Shown one piece after another: positions 28,001-41,156 of a DNA stretch of 64,000 nt. The stretch is taken from contig JAKNDB010000107.1 of assembly GCA_024305405.1 (NCBI GenBank), forward strand, positions 3,573,501 to 3,637,500, written 5' to 3'. This DNA is from Dirofilaria immitis. Its lineage: Eukaryota; Nematoda; Chromadorea; Rhabditida; Onchocercidae. The position numbers and the translations under genes are program-made. The notes beneath the pieces are model-generated. The model searched no databases. It had not been told where the DNA came from and worked only from the letters and a program-made list of their open reading frames with translations. Position 1 is the stretch's first letter, and the number at the start of each line of letters is the position of its first letter.

Positions 28001-29758
28001 AAATTAAAATGAAATGGAAAGATTAGTATCATATTTAAATTTTTGCAGAACGAAAATAGATTATTGATAATTTTTGCATTTATTTATTGACAAGGAAGAA
28101 TGAAAATGATACGTTATCAGTTGCAGAGTACAATGTCATACTGAAGTTGTCAGCGTTTTTGCTGCGAAGTTTAAAGAAATATTTATGCCCGATATTGCCT
28201 TCGTTTTTAATTTTTCCGAAAAGTTTTAATGTCATCAATTGTTATCAATCATCAGATTCTTGGATTTCATCAATTATACAAAGTTTATTCGTAAATTGGT
28301 TTAATAAATAAAAAAGAAACAAATCAAGGAAGTTTGAAAATTCTTATCCGGATGAATTGATAAATCATTGTAATGATGACAAATTAAAAAAAAATAAACA
28401 AAAGAATTAATAATTTAAATTGAGATTATTTTTTTATTCATATATTTATGAGTTATTTATATATTATATGTATCTGTTTAATGCATTTCTGTTTGAAAAA
28501 TTATATATGTTTTATTGAAACTATCCCTATTATTTTTTAATTTTATGTTCATCATTAGCTCCAATTTTAAATTTGTTAAAATTAAATTTTATAAAATCAT
28601 ACAAAATTAATTTAAAAAAAAATCAATTTCTACAACGCTTCATCATACATAGTACGATTCAATATTGCATAAAAAAAAACAATCTATGATCAAAACGATT
28701 TTATTGATAATCAATTCTAGCGATGATTCAGTAAAAAGAAAGAAAAAAAAGTTCCTACGGCAAGCTATGTTTACTTTTATGTTATTTTTAATATTTCATT
28801 TTTCATTTATTTTACTCATTCGATTACGAGCAATGTTTATTTTTGCATGAAATTAAAATTGTTAAGATAGGATTAAAATCATTTCGATAAAAATTATATT
28901 TGAAAAAAAAAAAAAAGTTCTAATGCACACATTGGTTATAAGCTGTTTATAAATAAATGATTATCTTTGACATTATAATTTACTTTAACAGTCATCATTC
29001 ATTCAAATGTACTGAAATTAAATTCAATATTTTATGATTCATCCTTCTATTACTCAATACTGATTTCATTCTACAAATATTATCATTATTTATTTAAGCA
29101 ATATATTGAACGATTATTTATTTGCCCACAAATAATCTATTCCATTTCCTTCCTTTTTATGATACTGAATTATGGCTTATCATGAACAAATTTTTTACTT
29201 TATATCGTAATACTTTAATAGGAAGATTCTAATCAATTCATGTTTGTTTTATTTCCAGATATTTCATTCATGTTAAATTTTCACTAATTTGATTGATTAA
29301 TATATTTTGTTGATTTCTTACGAAGTCCTTATAAAGCTAGTTTGAGTATTCTAGTTGCTTACGTTCCATACTAAAGTTGTAATTAATGGAGGCCACTTTG
29401 GAAAGCGATAATAAGCATTAAAATTCAAAAATTTATTTACAATAGGTTATAATTAATCGTCCAGTTTTTCAATCTTAAAGTTCATTTTAATTTTATGTTT
29501 ATTATGCTATTCCATGTTTATGACAAGATGAAAATTTTTAAAGTCATTAGACTATTCAGGATAGTTTAATTTAAAGATTTTTAAAAGAGCTTATGTTAAG
29601 AAGTTAATTCATGCTTAATCAATCAATGGAGAAGCAAATAAAATGCTTTTGCTTCTTTCTAAATTTTATTTAGAATCTAAACGAATCTGTGAAAAGCAGA
29701 ATTCATCAACGGTACTCAATCAATAATAACTGATATTCTTGAAAAGTGATGAGCGCAG
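22095..29758. other. Gene-poor AT-rich region
   Basis: Nothing called. Frames of 30-75 codons at 24090-24368, 24946-25173, 27256-27354, 27740-27850 and 28087-28311 were examined. None shows a recognisable domain or a phase-consistent intron, and the one at 28087-28311 is open on both strands. A short (AT) run lies at 25376-25391. Confidence 0.45.
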
Positions 29759-30019
29759 ATACTGCCTGATAAAATCATTGAAATCATTCTTATTCTCACA
29801 TTACCGGTAAGCATCATGAAATATTTTTTCATTAATAGAAAAGATTTAATTTTCAAATAATTTGTATTGATTAAATTTAAATATTTTAAGCCATTAGGCG
29901 TATGGTATCACGAACGTCGATGTACTTTCAATGTTTGTCTAAATATTATCTTACTACTATTTTTCATTCTTCCGGCTATTATTCATGCTATCTGGTTTTG
30001 CTTTTTACGCGATAAATAG
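29759..30019 (+). CDS. Pmp3/UPF0057-type small proteolipid membrane protein, 5' end unresolved
   Basis: Two exons, 29759-29806 and 29891-30019, join in phase 0 across an 84-bp intron (GTAAGC...AG) and end at TAG. The joined protein reads LPDKIIEIILILTLP then PLGVWYHERRC, then a second hydrophobic helix ending FILPAIIHAIWFCF and RDK. Helix 1 ending in LPPLGV, a polar Cys-containing loop, and helix 2 with P-x-I-I-H-A form the signature of the PF01679 family (yeast Pmp3, plant RCI2), small two-helix membrane proteins linked to membrane potential. The start is not secure: the frame upstream has a stop, and either an acceptor at 29758 with an unseen first exon, or an ATG at 29749 in another frame, must supply it. 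Confidence 0.7.
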
Positions 30020-33000
30020 TGGTGATACACTTTTTGATCATCATTATTATTTCGGCAAAATTATTATCCCATTGCAAATTAGAAGATCGAAGATTATGAA
30101 AGTTATTTATTTATTGTTTAAAATGAATTTAATTATATGCTGCAGTTTTAAAAAATTTTACAAACAATTATCAATCTTATCCTTTTCCAAATTTTATCTT
30201 TTTTAAATTTTATCTCAAATTTACAGCCTTTTATCTATGCTTGGAATAATTTTGCCATATTGAACTATAATGCGGAAAGAGATTAAAATATATATATCGA
30301 ATATCTTTTAATTTCTGTGAAATATTTATACAACAGAAAAGTTAATGAAACATAAATTTTAATTTCTTATTTATTCGTTTATTTATTTTCAAGCTGAATA
30401 AATTGTTATTAAAATTATGAGAAGTTCAGTTCGTACATTCGAGAATGTAGAAGTGCAACATTTTGCGAAATGTGATATGAAATATAGCTATAATTTCCAA
30501 AATTTTCCTAAAATATTATCTTAAAAAAATATTGATAATCTGCTGAGGAATCAAAATATCGTGCGATTCTTCAGAATAATATTTCTTCATGCAATATTAT
30601 GATTACAGATGATTAAAGTGATTAAGGTAAACTTACGATGTTAAATTTTATTCAATTGCGAATCTTTCGGCTACCAATAAATAAAATTTAAAGAAATTCA
30701 CATTAACAAGTACATAGATACTTCTGTTTTGAAATTTCAATGATTCTATTATCTTCAAAATTTTGATATTTTGACTCAATCTTCTTCAGAAAAAACTTTA
30801 CTAGTGAAAGTATCGAAATAGTTTATAGAAGCAAAAATTTATCAATTTTTTTATTAAAATTGATAAGCATCTGTTTCTTCTAAGAAATTGGATTTCCTGC
30901 TTTATGATTATTTAATTTAATGGATTATTTTAAACAGAAATAAATAAACAGTTAAGAATACCTGGATATGATTTGCAAATAATATTTTATATTTTTATAT
31001 GCGATAAATGTATTCAGAAGATAAAGTATTTAATCTCAGTGATATATTGAGAATAACGCATTAAAAGTTTGAAAGATTCTATTGATACCGTTTGATAAAT
31101 TTCATCAAAGAATAAGTTAATAAATCAGCAAAAATCAATTAACAATTCTTTTGATGGATTTTCAAAGAAATGAGTTTAAAAATTTTTAAAAGAAAATTAC
31201 AATTTTTCATCCAAGAATTTGTCTATTTTTTTCATTCGTTTTTCGCTCCAATCAGATATTAAGTGCAAAAATAATTGGAAATGGGTTGATATTTATCTAT
31301 CATATTTTTCTTCCTATTTTTCCCTAATAATAATATGAAATGGTTGTAATCCAAACCAGAAAAGATTGTAGAAAAGAAAAAAAAAAGGAAACAAAATTTT
31401 AGATTAGATTACTCAATCTTCTCTCTTTTCAAATAAAATAATGTCAAGCAATTTCATTTTATTATTAAACTCAACTGAAATAATGCAACAAACGCACGAA
31501 TTTTTTAAAAAAAAGAGAAAAAATAGAATCATTTCTATTTACCCATTTATCCAAAAACTACTCCGATATGCTGAAAATTCAGCAATAGTTCGATTCTTTT
31601 CGTGCTCTATAAAAATTCTGGTTTTTTGATGGAAGGAAACGATAGACGAAAGGAAAAATTATCATTGATGAAAAAAGAACCAGTTCCCTTTTCATTTTTG
31701 CCTTAGTAATTACAAGTAATAAGTAATAAAAGAGTTAGCTTTAAGAATCATTTAAATCTTCTGAATGAATTTGATTCAAGTAATTTTAAAGCGAAGAAAC
31801 CTGAAAATATATTTTTGACTTGTTTATCATGCAGCCAATTCAAAATTTTTTTTTGCATAATAAACTTCTAGCATTTCATTTCGGCATGAAAATAATGATG
31901 TTTGGAATTCCCGAGATTTCTTGATATTCATCATATTTCTAGAAACCAAATAATGGAAATATTATTAATTGATTTTTCAATGCAAATCGTCCAAGTAAAG
32001 ATGACTGGAGAAAAACGATTTGTTAAATTGAATTTTTTTCTCCCAAAATACAATCTAGTGTAATAATAAATCAGATGTCTATCAGGGTCATTTGATACCT
32101 CAATGAAAAATTGCATTAAAGGATAAAATTTTCAATAGAAAAAGTTTTTGTTAAAAAAATTCTTATTCAGTACATCAGGTATTAAAACGGTATAGAAAAC
32201 AAAATAGGACTTTTAAAAAGTAAAAATATTAAAATTCGAAAAATTTCAAATAAAAGCGAATATTTTGCAAATTAAACAATTTCTATCATAACGATAATAA
32301 CGAAATTGAAGTTTAAAATACGAAAATGAATTAGCTATTCTCGAATTTTGAACAAAGCATATTTCCACTTTTTAAGCATATTTCCACTTTTTCTTCTTAT
32401 TATTATACTTTCTACTGTTTGTTTACTTATTAAGAATAGATGTTGATTTAGAATCTAAATATCTAAGTCATAAAATATCAGAGTATTTTCTGGCCATTCA
32501 ACAGTATATTCAATCATAACAATTACCATTTCTTCAGATATTTGCAGAATTTGAGAAAGAATAAAATAAAAGAAAATATAATAAAAACAAAGAAGCATAA
32601 TTTAATTGCTCTTAAAATTGAAAGCAATAAAAAGTTTTAAACAATTCTTTCAATTTTTGATAAATTCTCGCTTTTAAATAGCGAAAAAAATGTAAATATA
32701 GATAATTTCGAAAGCTTTAAATAATTTCAAAAATTGAAAATTGTATCAACTGCAGTGCAGTAAGTGAATATTGAACAGGTCGAAATGATGTCAAGAAATC
32801 AAATATTTCAATAAATGCGTAATTTAGGTTGTAATGTAAGCTAAATTAAAAATTTCAAATATGAGTGAGATGCTTCTTTCTTATGTCATAAAATTGAATT
32901 CTTTATAAATGCTATAGGCAAATTGAATTAAATTTAAAATATGATGTAATAATGAGTACTTATCATCGTTTATAATGATATCATAAAATATTCCAAGATA

Positions 33001-34373
33001 ATTAATGCTGTCATGAGGAATTTTTCGATGACAGTTCTTCAAATATTTCTTTTAAAAAATCATCGCTCTCGTTAATTGCAACTTTTATTATAGCAATATT
33101 TATTGCAAAGATAAATTTAATTACAATAAAATTGCTACCATAGGAAAGAATAAAATTTAATATCAAATGCTACATATGGAATTTTTGAAGAATTAGTATT
33201 TTTCTAAGCAGGTAGTACCGCATTTTAATATCTTTCCTATCATTGAAAAAAAATACTAATTAAAAAGAAGAAACTTATTCAATCATTGATAACATATTGA
33301 TAACACTAGTATGATAGGAAAATGTTGCATTTGTTCAATTCCAAAAGAATAAATTAAAAACTATTAAAAACTTCTAAAAATAATTTCATTGTTATATATT
33401 GCTGGTATTGCTATTGTTTTGTTTTGTTTACTTATTGTTTATAGCATATTTCAACTTTTCTCTTTCCCTCAATATCAATACTTCTGTTAAAACAATATAT
33501 TTATGAAATTGCAGCCAATATCAGATACAGATATTTATTAGAAAATGATGGCACAATTATTGGGATTAGCTAAGATACATGAATTATCTAAAATGTTGAT
33601 TTGACATTTGACATTTAAATACTATCTTTCAAATCACATTATTTATTTTACATTCCCGCAATTTTATACTTTATAATCCTATACAACATAATGAAGATAT
33701 AGGTGAGGAAGGTCGAAACACAAGAAGACGTATATTTTAAGCAATATACTATCATTGATAAGGATTACTAGTAAAAACTTTAAATTATTAAAACTTTTCG
33801 TCTTATTGAATGAGAACAAATGAAGGATGAGATTCGAGACAAGGAAAAATTCGTTTCATACGAGAAATTTGTAGATAAAAAGAGGAAGAAAGAAAGGAAT
33901 TGAAATATAAAGAAAAAAGAAACAAAAAGATGAATTAATCATTTTGGAAAAGATTGTCAAAATGTGTTACAAAAGAAAAGAATAGATTATACGAATTAAA
34001 ATAGCATATTTTTTAAATATAATAATGATCAAATTGAAAAAAGAAAATGAAAAGCTGTAGAGGAATAGAAAATAATAATTTTAAATTATAATGTCCTTGA
34101 TAATATCATACTCAATTTTTTCATCTATCTCACTTTTCTTTTCTTCTTCTTCTTAGATCAATTGAGTATTGGAAATAAATTTCCCTATGATAAATAAAAA
34201 TTCTTTAATATCTAAAGATAATATCTTAAAATGATATTACCATATATGCTACATATATGTTATGCCATATGTTAAAATATTTTTGAATGCAATATTTTTC
34301 AACATTTTTGCAAAATTTAAACTAAGCAAACATAAATTTTAATGAATTTCTATTTTAATTTATATGTATTTAC
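30020..34373. other. Gene-poor AT-rich region
   Basis: No supported gene. Short frames at 30418-30525, 31441-31629 and 31931-32116 have no domain or splice support. Small direct repeats (for example an 18-bp doublet near 32359-32393) are present. Confidence 0.45.
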
Positions 34374-34486
34374 ATTGGACTGTAAAGAAGAGATAAATGA
34401 TAAATAAATATGCCTTTGATAATTTTATATGTATTGGACTGTAAAGAAGGTGCAAATGATAAATAAATATGCCTTTGATAATTTAA
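34374..34486. repeat. Tandem duplication of a 60-bp unit
   Basis: Two adjacent near-identical copies, each starting ATTGGACTGTAAAGAAG and continuing through AAATGATAAATAAATATG to CCTTTGATAATTT. A minus-strand ORF across it (34370-34615) is a by-product of the duplication and is not called. Confidence 0.85.
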
Positions 34487-35477
34487 ATTATCTCTTTCAA
34501 GATAAACTATCTGAAATATTTCGTATCTTAAAACATATTTCAATAAATAAAAAGAAATTATGCTTTCACTTTTTATCCAATTATTTGTGACAAATATCAT
34601 CACTTTCTTTTTCAACCATATTTATTTCAAAATAAATTTATTTATTTAAATTATTGATTTCATCAAAAACATGTCTTTTAATTTAACTGCATAGCTTCCT
34701 CAATAATACGATAAAATTAAAGTTTATATATTAGATTAGATAGATGAAAAAAAAAAGGGTTGATGAGAAGAAAAAGACATTTTATTAATTTAATAAATAA
34801 TTTGAATTGAATATTTTAATATAAAATTAAGTAAATAAATAGTAAAAATTATTAGTAAATGAACAATGATGCATAATATTCAATTTAAAATTAATCATAA
34901 ATATGTCAATTGTTACAGTAATGCGAAAGGAAAAAAAGCTGAAATATGATTGAAAGTGTTAATTTTCAAATTTAATCTATCGAAATAATTCAAAAGAAAT
35001 GAAATGTAAAAATTTGTATTGCGTAATATCAATTTAATGGAAATTGTATGCCAAAAAAGTTCAATCAAAAAAATTTTTTTAATTAGTAAAGAAGGAATTG
35101 ATAATGTTCTTTTTATCGTCTATATAATTCATAGTATTCAGAAAAAAATCATTATGAATTGTTTCTAATGTTTTTGTTTTCCGTTTTAATTTTACACAGA
35201 TGGCAGATAGAGAGAGGAGAGAGAGAGAGGGATAGAAAGGATATGGTAAGAAATATAAAAATGATGATAGCAAAAGGAAAACAAAAGCATTAGAAAAAAC
35301 TTTTTCTTCAAGAATAAAAAGGAGGTAGAAAAAAATATGAGTGAATATCCTTTTCTTTCAATCAACAATAAACCTGTACTGCGACAACTCCGCCCAACCT
35401 TTTAACTTTCGTTCCGCCTTATTATATGATTCCTATCAGGAATGATTGTTTTCTACATGTCCAAATAAAAAAAGTGC

Positions 35478-35512
35478 TATAAATAAGTGAAGAAGATAAC
35501 ATTCACATCAGT
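35478..35512 (+). promoter_or_regulatory. TATA box and initiator of the collagen gene
   Basis: TATAAATA at 35478-35485 and TCAGT at 35508-35512, which places the initiator A (35510) about 32 bp downstream of the TATA box. This is the classical core-promoter geometry. The predicted 5' UTR of about 118 nt then carries a TAG triplet run (about 35541-35561) before the ATG at 35628. Upstream (35370-35410) is locally GC-richer, as expected of a proximal promoter. Confidence 0.65.
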
Positions 35513-35627
35513 GTCAATTACGCCTAGAACCAGCAGCAATTAGTAGTAGTAGTAGTAGTAACAGTTATATCAAAGAAGATCAAGACAAGATTAGGCCCCA
35601 TTGATCTGATCGTCTATTTCGACGAGA

Positions 35628-38188
35628 ATGGATCTCGATAATCGTATAAAGGCTTACAAATTTGTCTCTTATGCTGCGGTAACATTTTCTACCGTTGCCG
35701 TATTATCAGTATGCGTAACATTACCAATGGTATACAATTATGTGTATCATGTTCGACGACAAATGCGAACAGAAATTAATTATTGCAAGGTAAGTAAGTC
35801 TATCTGAGACAATAAAGCATTAATTTTTAAGAACATATTTGTCCAATAAATATGATAATTGCTATAATGTTATAGAATTAGCAATTAATTAGCACTTAAT
35901 GAAAGTATTCTCAATAAATTACTAAAAAATATGAGAGAGAAGTAAATATTCTAATAGCAGTTTACAATAGAAATTTAAAATATTAAAAAGTTTTCTATTA
36001 AATCTTAACATGTTGAATGATTGGTTGTTTTACTTTAATTTTAAAATTCTATAAGAAACTTTATTTTTGTGAGAAAAAAAATCAAATGATCGCTGTAATA
36101 GCTATATGTTTAACATCGCAGTAAAGTTATCTGATAAGCTAAGGCGAAGCGAAATATTCGAAATAAATAAATGAAATGTTTTGTGTCTTATCTAAAGATA
36201 TTATAATGTCCTCTCATATAGGAGGATAGGATAAATGAATGATAAGAAAGTTTTTTTGAAAAGATGGTTATGCTTCAAAATTTTTCTTTTTATATAAAAT
36301 TTTTGGAGATAGACCGTTATTTTGAAAAAATTATCTTATTTTCATTAATTTCATCAATATTATCATTATGATCATAATGACAGCAAAATTGGCCATAATT
36401 TAATGTAATAGATCAATCTATTAAATATAAATTTTTCTTCTTTTTTTTTTTTTTTTTTTGTTGAATATGATAGAAATGTTCCATTGAGCCTTTCAAACGT
36501 TTCTTGAAAAAAAAGTGAACTATGATACAAAGAAATGTCAATAAATTCTGCACTTTCCTAAATCTTAAAAGAAAGAAGTTGTAAAATTTAGGTAATAAAC
36601 TTCTTCGATAAAAATTTAGTAACAAAAATAAATTTAGGTAACGAACTTCTTTATAAAATATTTTTTATGAGAAACATTCTTGTGTGCATCCACATGATGA
36701 TGCACATCCTGATTGCACTTTTATAAGAAATTTAACTTTAAATAGGCCATCAAGAAACAAAAAAAAATTTAACAGATCAGGAGAGCGAATTGAAGAAAAA
36801 GAAATGGATGATAGAGAATGGATGATAAGATTCATAAGAATAATAAATTCATCTCTCGGGAATGAGAGAAAAAGAAAAGTGATGAATAAATTTGTATTTA
36901 GGATAAAATAATGTAATTGATGGAAATATTGAAAATTGTCATTTTCATTTGAACAACTGACCTCATATTTTATGACCATTTAAATTATAGCGTGTCTCTT
37001 CGAGATCATATTGATATATCGAGGCAAGTTTATTGATAGGTAGAAAAAAATCTTAGAAGTTAAGTTGTAAAGCAAAATAAAATAAAACCAGGTCGCTTAT
37101 TTATTAAAAAATTAGTTAACTCATGGCACATTGATGCATTTCTCAACAATATCTTGATCTGCAGGGATCAGCGAAAGATATTTGGATGGAAGTGGGTCAT
37201 TTGAGGCATATGCCTATAAATAAAAATCGCACTGCCAGGCAAGCAGGATATGATACCGGTAATGAAGGTGTAAACAGTGCCCAGGCCAGTGCTCGGGAAG
37301 GTTGCGAGAGCTGCTGCTTACCTGGTCCACCAGGTCCGAAAGGACCACCAGGCAGACCCGGAAAACCTGGAAGGTAACTCAAAATTTTTGCTAAATTTGT
37401 TTCTAATTTGAACAATTATTTTTTTTTACAGCTAACAACTATTCACTTTTATAGGCCAGCATAAATTGTGTCGATCTTCTTTTACTGCTTCTTCTAAAAT
37501 TTAAAATAATTTATTTGTAACTATAATTTCATTCTGACTCCATTTGTTACAGGCCTGGTGCACCAGGAATGCCCGGAAGTCCAGGAAGACCGCCAAGCCA
37601 GCCGTGTGAACCGGTTACACCGCCACCATGTCAGCCGTGTCCAGCTGGTCCACCCGGGCCCCTGGACCACCGGGACCACCTGGAGATGCAGGACCTGACG
37701 GGGAACCAGGCCAACCAGGTGGAGCAGGACCACCAGGCCCACAAGGACCAAAAGGACCGCCAGGACCACCTGGAGAACCCGGTCCACAAGGACCACCTGG
37801 TCCGCCGGGAGAGGATGCGCCAAGTGAAAGTGCCATTCCAGGAGAACCTGGACCACCAGGTAATTCTGCGATTTAAAATTCCGAAATAAAAGGAAAAACT
37901 TTTATCAACTATGGGAAAAAAAGTTTCATTTAACTTGTGAAAAATGTTCCAGGCGATATGGGACCACCTGGACCACCAGGTCCACCAGGACAACCAGGTG
38001 CCGATGGACCGCAAGGACCACCAGGGCCGAAAGGACCGCCCGGACCACCAGGACCGCCTGGTGCTGACGGTCAACCTGGAGCACCAGGACAACCTGGCGT
38101 ACCTGGTGCTCCTGGCGAGAAAGGTATCTGCCCGAAATACTGTGCTATCGATGGTGGTGTCTTTTTCGAGGATGGAACTCGTCGATAA
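35628..38188 (+). CDS. Nematode cuticle collagen
   Basis: Four exons: 35628-35789, 37165-37373, 37553-37859 and 37953-38188, with GT-AG introns of 1375, 179 and 93 bp. Residues 1-54 are the N-terminal Col_cuticle_N domain with a membrane helix (about 14-38). RTAR (76-79) followed by QAGYD fits the subtilisin/furin-type site where cuticle procollagens are cut. Then come a CxxCC cluster (101-105), a short Gly-X-Y block, a CEP...PPPCQPC interruption (142-153), two longer Gly-X-Y blocks, and the tail [10 protein letters not shown]...EDGTRR. It is a structural protein secreted by the hypodermis. The frame breaks at the C4 run 37659-37662: one extra C gives an uninterrupted product of about 304 residues, the usual family length, so a consensus error is likelier than a pseudogene. 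The exact collagen subgroup is not assigned. Confidence 0.95.
35790..37164 (+). other. Collagen intron 1
   Basis: Donor AAG|GTAAGTAAG and acceptor gatctgcag. Contains a T19 run near 36441-36459 and, at 36665-36979, a stretch open for 75 or more codons on both strands. The plus frame is strongly charged ([18 protein letters not shown]). No domain recognised, so not called as a gene. Confidence 0.7.
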
Positions 38189-38411
38189 GCTCATTTCAGT
38201 TTTTAACTTTTATTAGATGGATCAACAATACATTGTCATATTTCTTTGGTGGCACAATCAATCTTGCCTTCATATTCACATTTGTATTTTTAAAATTATT
38301 ACAAAATTTACATTCGGAATGACCGAATAATCACGATAAAAAAGGCACTTATCTCAAAATTTGTTGTATATTGTATTTCATTTTAATGTGAAAGATATGA
38401 AATGAGGGAAA

Positions 38412-38417
38412 AATAAA
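38412..38417 (+). terminator. Likely poly(A) signal of the collagen gene
   Basis: AATAAA about 220 nt after the collagen stop codon, the nearest canonical hexamer downstream. Confidence 0.5.
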
Positions 38418-41106
38418 CAATTTAGTTTATTCTTCAGAAAAACTTTTGTAATTAAAAAAAAAGAAATATGAATTTCTTCGTAAAAGCTCATAGTAACACC
38501 GATTTATTGTCTATAAATTCTGAAATAAAATTCGGATTAAAAGACAATATCGTATTGTTCTGTTGAATCTGCAGCAATTGATGATATGAAATACAGAAGC
38601 AGTAACTTAAGAAGTTATTTGTAAGTTGAGAAATAACGGGATTTCATTTTGGCAGTTGCAAAACAACACTAATTCGATGCAAAAATAAAGCTAAAAATTT
38701 TTTCTACTTATTTTTATTAATAGAATAAGAAAACTGCTAATCATCCGGTGATCGACAATTTCTTGATTCTAAAAATTTCTATATGCTTTTGCATTAACTC
38801 GACTTTCAATAGGTACCATTCTCGAGGTTGTTCCACTCTCTCGTCCACCTATCCATCTCATTTCACCTCGAACTCTCATCCATTTATGAATGGCAATGAT
38901 AAATGAATGGGCTTTTACGAATGGCAATAATAAATGAACTTACTGGAGGAAATAAAACTATACCTAAAATTTCCTTTTGCTGTTTTCGTTTTTTTCATAA
39001 ATATCAGCAATACCTACATAATTCGCAGAAACCTGTTTTCAGCAAACTGTTTTTAAACAGTTTACGACTGACAATTTGATCAATGCGTTCTATACAAAAA
39101 TATAATTCTAAGAATTCGGTGGTTTATTTGCTTGAATAAATGATAATCTTTTAAAAAATTTGAAACGAATAAAAAAACTATAGTGGTAATCGTTAAATCT
39201 TCTATTGATTAAATTAATTCCTGACTTTTAAAACGTCATTTTTTTAATGAAATTCTCATGAGCATGTAAATACAATAACACAACAGCATGATGCCCATAT
39301 CTCGATTTCACAGAAACCACTCTCGTACCAATTCTTTAATTAATCAAAGAACTCGAGAAAAACGTAGTATTTTTCTCAGAAGTACGCGTCGAATTGAACG
39401 CGTCTGATAAGCAATAAGTCATTCACCAATACTTGCTCAGCAAGATTAAATATAAAGTTTTAAATATAAGGAAATAGAATGTTCCAACATATTTTTCTCA
39501 ATATATAATTCTGACCCTTGCTTAAAAAAAAATTTATATTTCTTTGAAAAAATTTCGTTTTCCAACTAAACATTATAATTTTTATGTTAAGATTTTTATT
39601 GTGTGATAACTTGTTTAAGAAATCATTACTACTGATCAGCAGGAAATAAATTACATCCTTACACCAAGAAAGACAATATTTTGCAAGTTGAAAACTAGAA
39701 GTTATGCCATTATTTTTAAGGAAATTCTTTATTTTCCTAAAAAATCGTTCTAAACATAAGAGATTCAAACTTCAAAAAAGGTTTATTATCAGAGAAGATG
39801 CAATACTATTTAGGAAGTTAAGTATTAGTAATTTTTTTCAAATTCAATAAGAAACATCTAATTATAGAATTTATTGGGCCATTAAAGCGAAAATTACATG
39901 CAGAAGTAAAATTCTTCAAATATATTAAAAAGTAAACTCAGTGAGTTTAATTATATCAAACTGCTTATCCTACTTTCATCGACCTTCTGCTTTATTTCTG
40001 TTTAATTCCACTATTTCAAAAAATTTTGTCTTCTTTTATCAGTTCAGAAAATAGCGAAGGTATCTTCATTGATAATGATTTGCTTGAACATATCCGTATA
40101 ACTTGAATTTGAAATATACACATCTTATAGATCATAATGATATACACGCTTTGTTTTTTAAAAAAAAATGATATTTGCAAATATTGCAATACACTTTGAA
40201 TAATAGAAATAAAAGACTACAGACAACAAATTGATCTTTAGATAATGAACTTATATAAAAACAAATTTACGTGTGTATTGTAGAAGCGCACAAAAAGATA
40301 TAAGAGAGGAGGGGATGAAAATTTATAGTCTGTCTGAATATTGAAATGAAGTCTAAAAATAAATTTTCAGTGTTCAAAATTTTACGAACAATAGAAATTT
40401 GTATTTATGATAATCTCTAATAAATTATATTAACAACTAAATTTCAAGAGCAACTAAATCCTAATACAACAACTTCATCACATTATCGAGATAAAATGAA
40501 ATATTTCAGAAAAGACATTTTATCCTCGGAATTATTATACTACTGATTATCATGGTTCATAATTTTGCAAATCTGCAATCAGCCGTAAAATAATTTGGTT
40601 TTCAAACATTCAAATTCTATGCATTAAATATAAATATTTAAATATATCTACATATAAATATTTTAAAACCTATAAAGATTGACAGAATTATACAAACTTC
40701 GAAAATAGAAAAAAGACAAAAATTTGTTGACAAAAGCGATAAATATTATTGTACATATATGTGTAGAGATCTGGAATAGAAAAAAATCAAAAATCTATTA
40801 TAGCTTTATTTATATGTGGTTTTTATTTTATTACATGTACAAAATCATCGAGCACAACTAAAAATGGAAAGAGAAAATTTTTAATAACTAGTCAATTTAA
40901 ATGATGACCGGAAAGTTCAAAAATCTTTGAAAAATATGGATTTAAATCGTAATAAATTATGAATGTAATAAACCACTGCAATATATAATAAACTACATAT
41001 AAATAAAGCTATAACAGCAGAAATAAAATTCCCATTTTTATAAGAATTTTTACTTTTCTACTTTAAAATATACACCACTGCTTATTCTTAATTGAAGAAA
41101 TTCAGT
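38418..41106. other. Region between collagen and MBOAT copy 1
   Basis: Convergent intergenic DNA. A GC-richer island at 38790-38950 is open on both strands and holds two copies of a GAATGGCAATRATAAATGAA motif. Neither strand gives a phase-consistent gene. The minus ORF 39460-39768 has no recognisable content. Confidence 0.45.
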
Positions 41107-41112
41107 TTTATT
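41107..41112 (-). terminator. Likely poly(A) signal of MBOAT copy 1
   Basis: AATAAA on the minus strand, about 45 nt past the stop codon of the gene. Confidence 0.55.
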
Positions 41113-41156
41113 TAAGAAAAAAAGGAAGGAACACAATCGGCATATGCCAAATCTGA

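Noticed and set aside
28087..28311. 74-codon plus ORF
   Set aside because: The minus strand carries an equally protein-like frame, and neither has a domain or splice partner.
37197..38194. Minus-strand and alternative-frame ORFs across the collagen exons
   Set aside because: They are shadows produced by the GC-rich Gly-Pro repeats. Only the plus-strand collagen frame has splice sites and domains.
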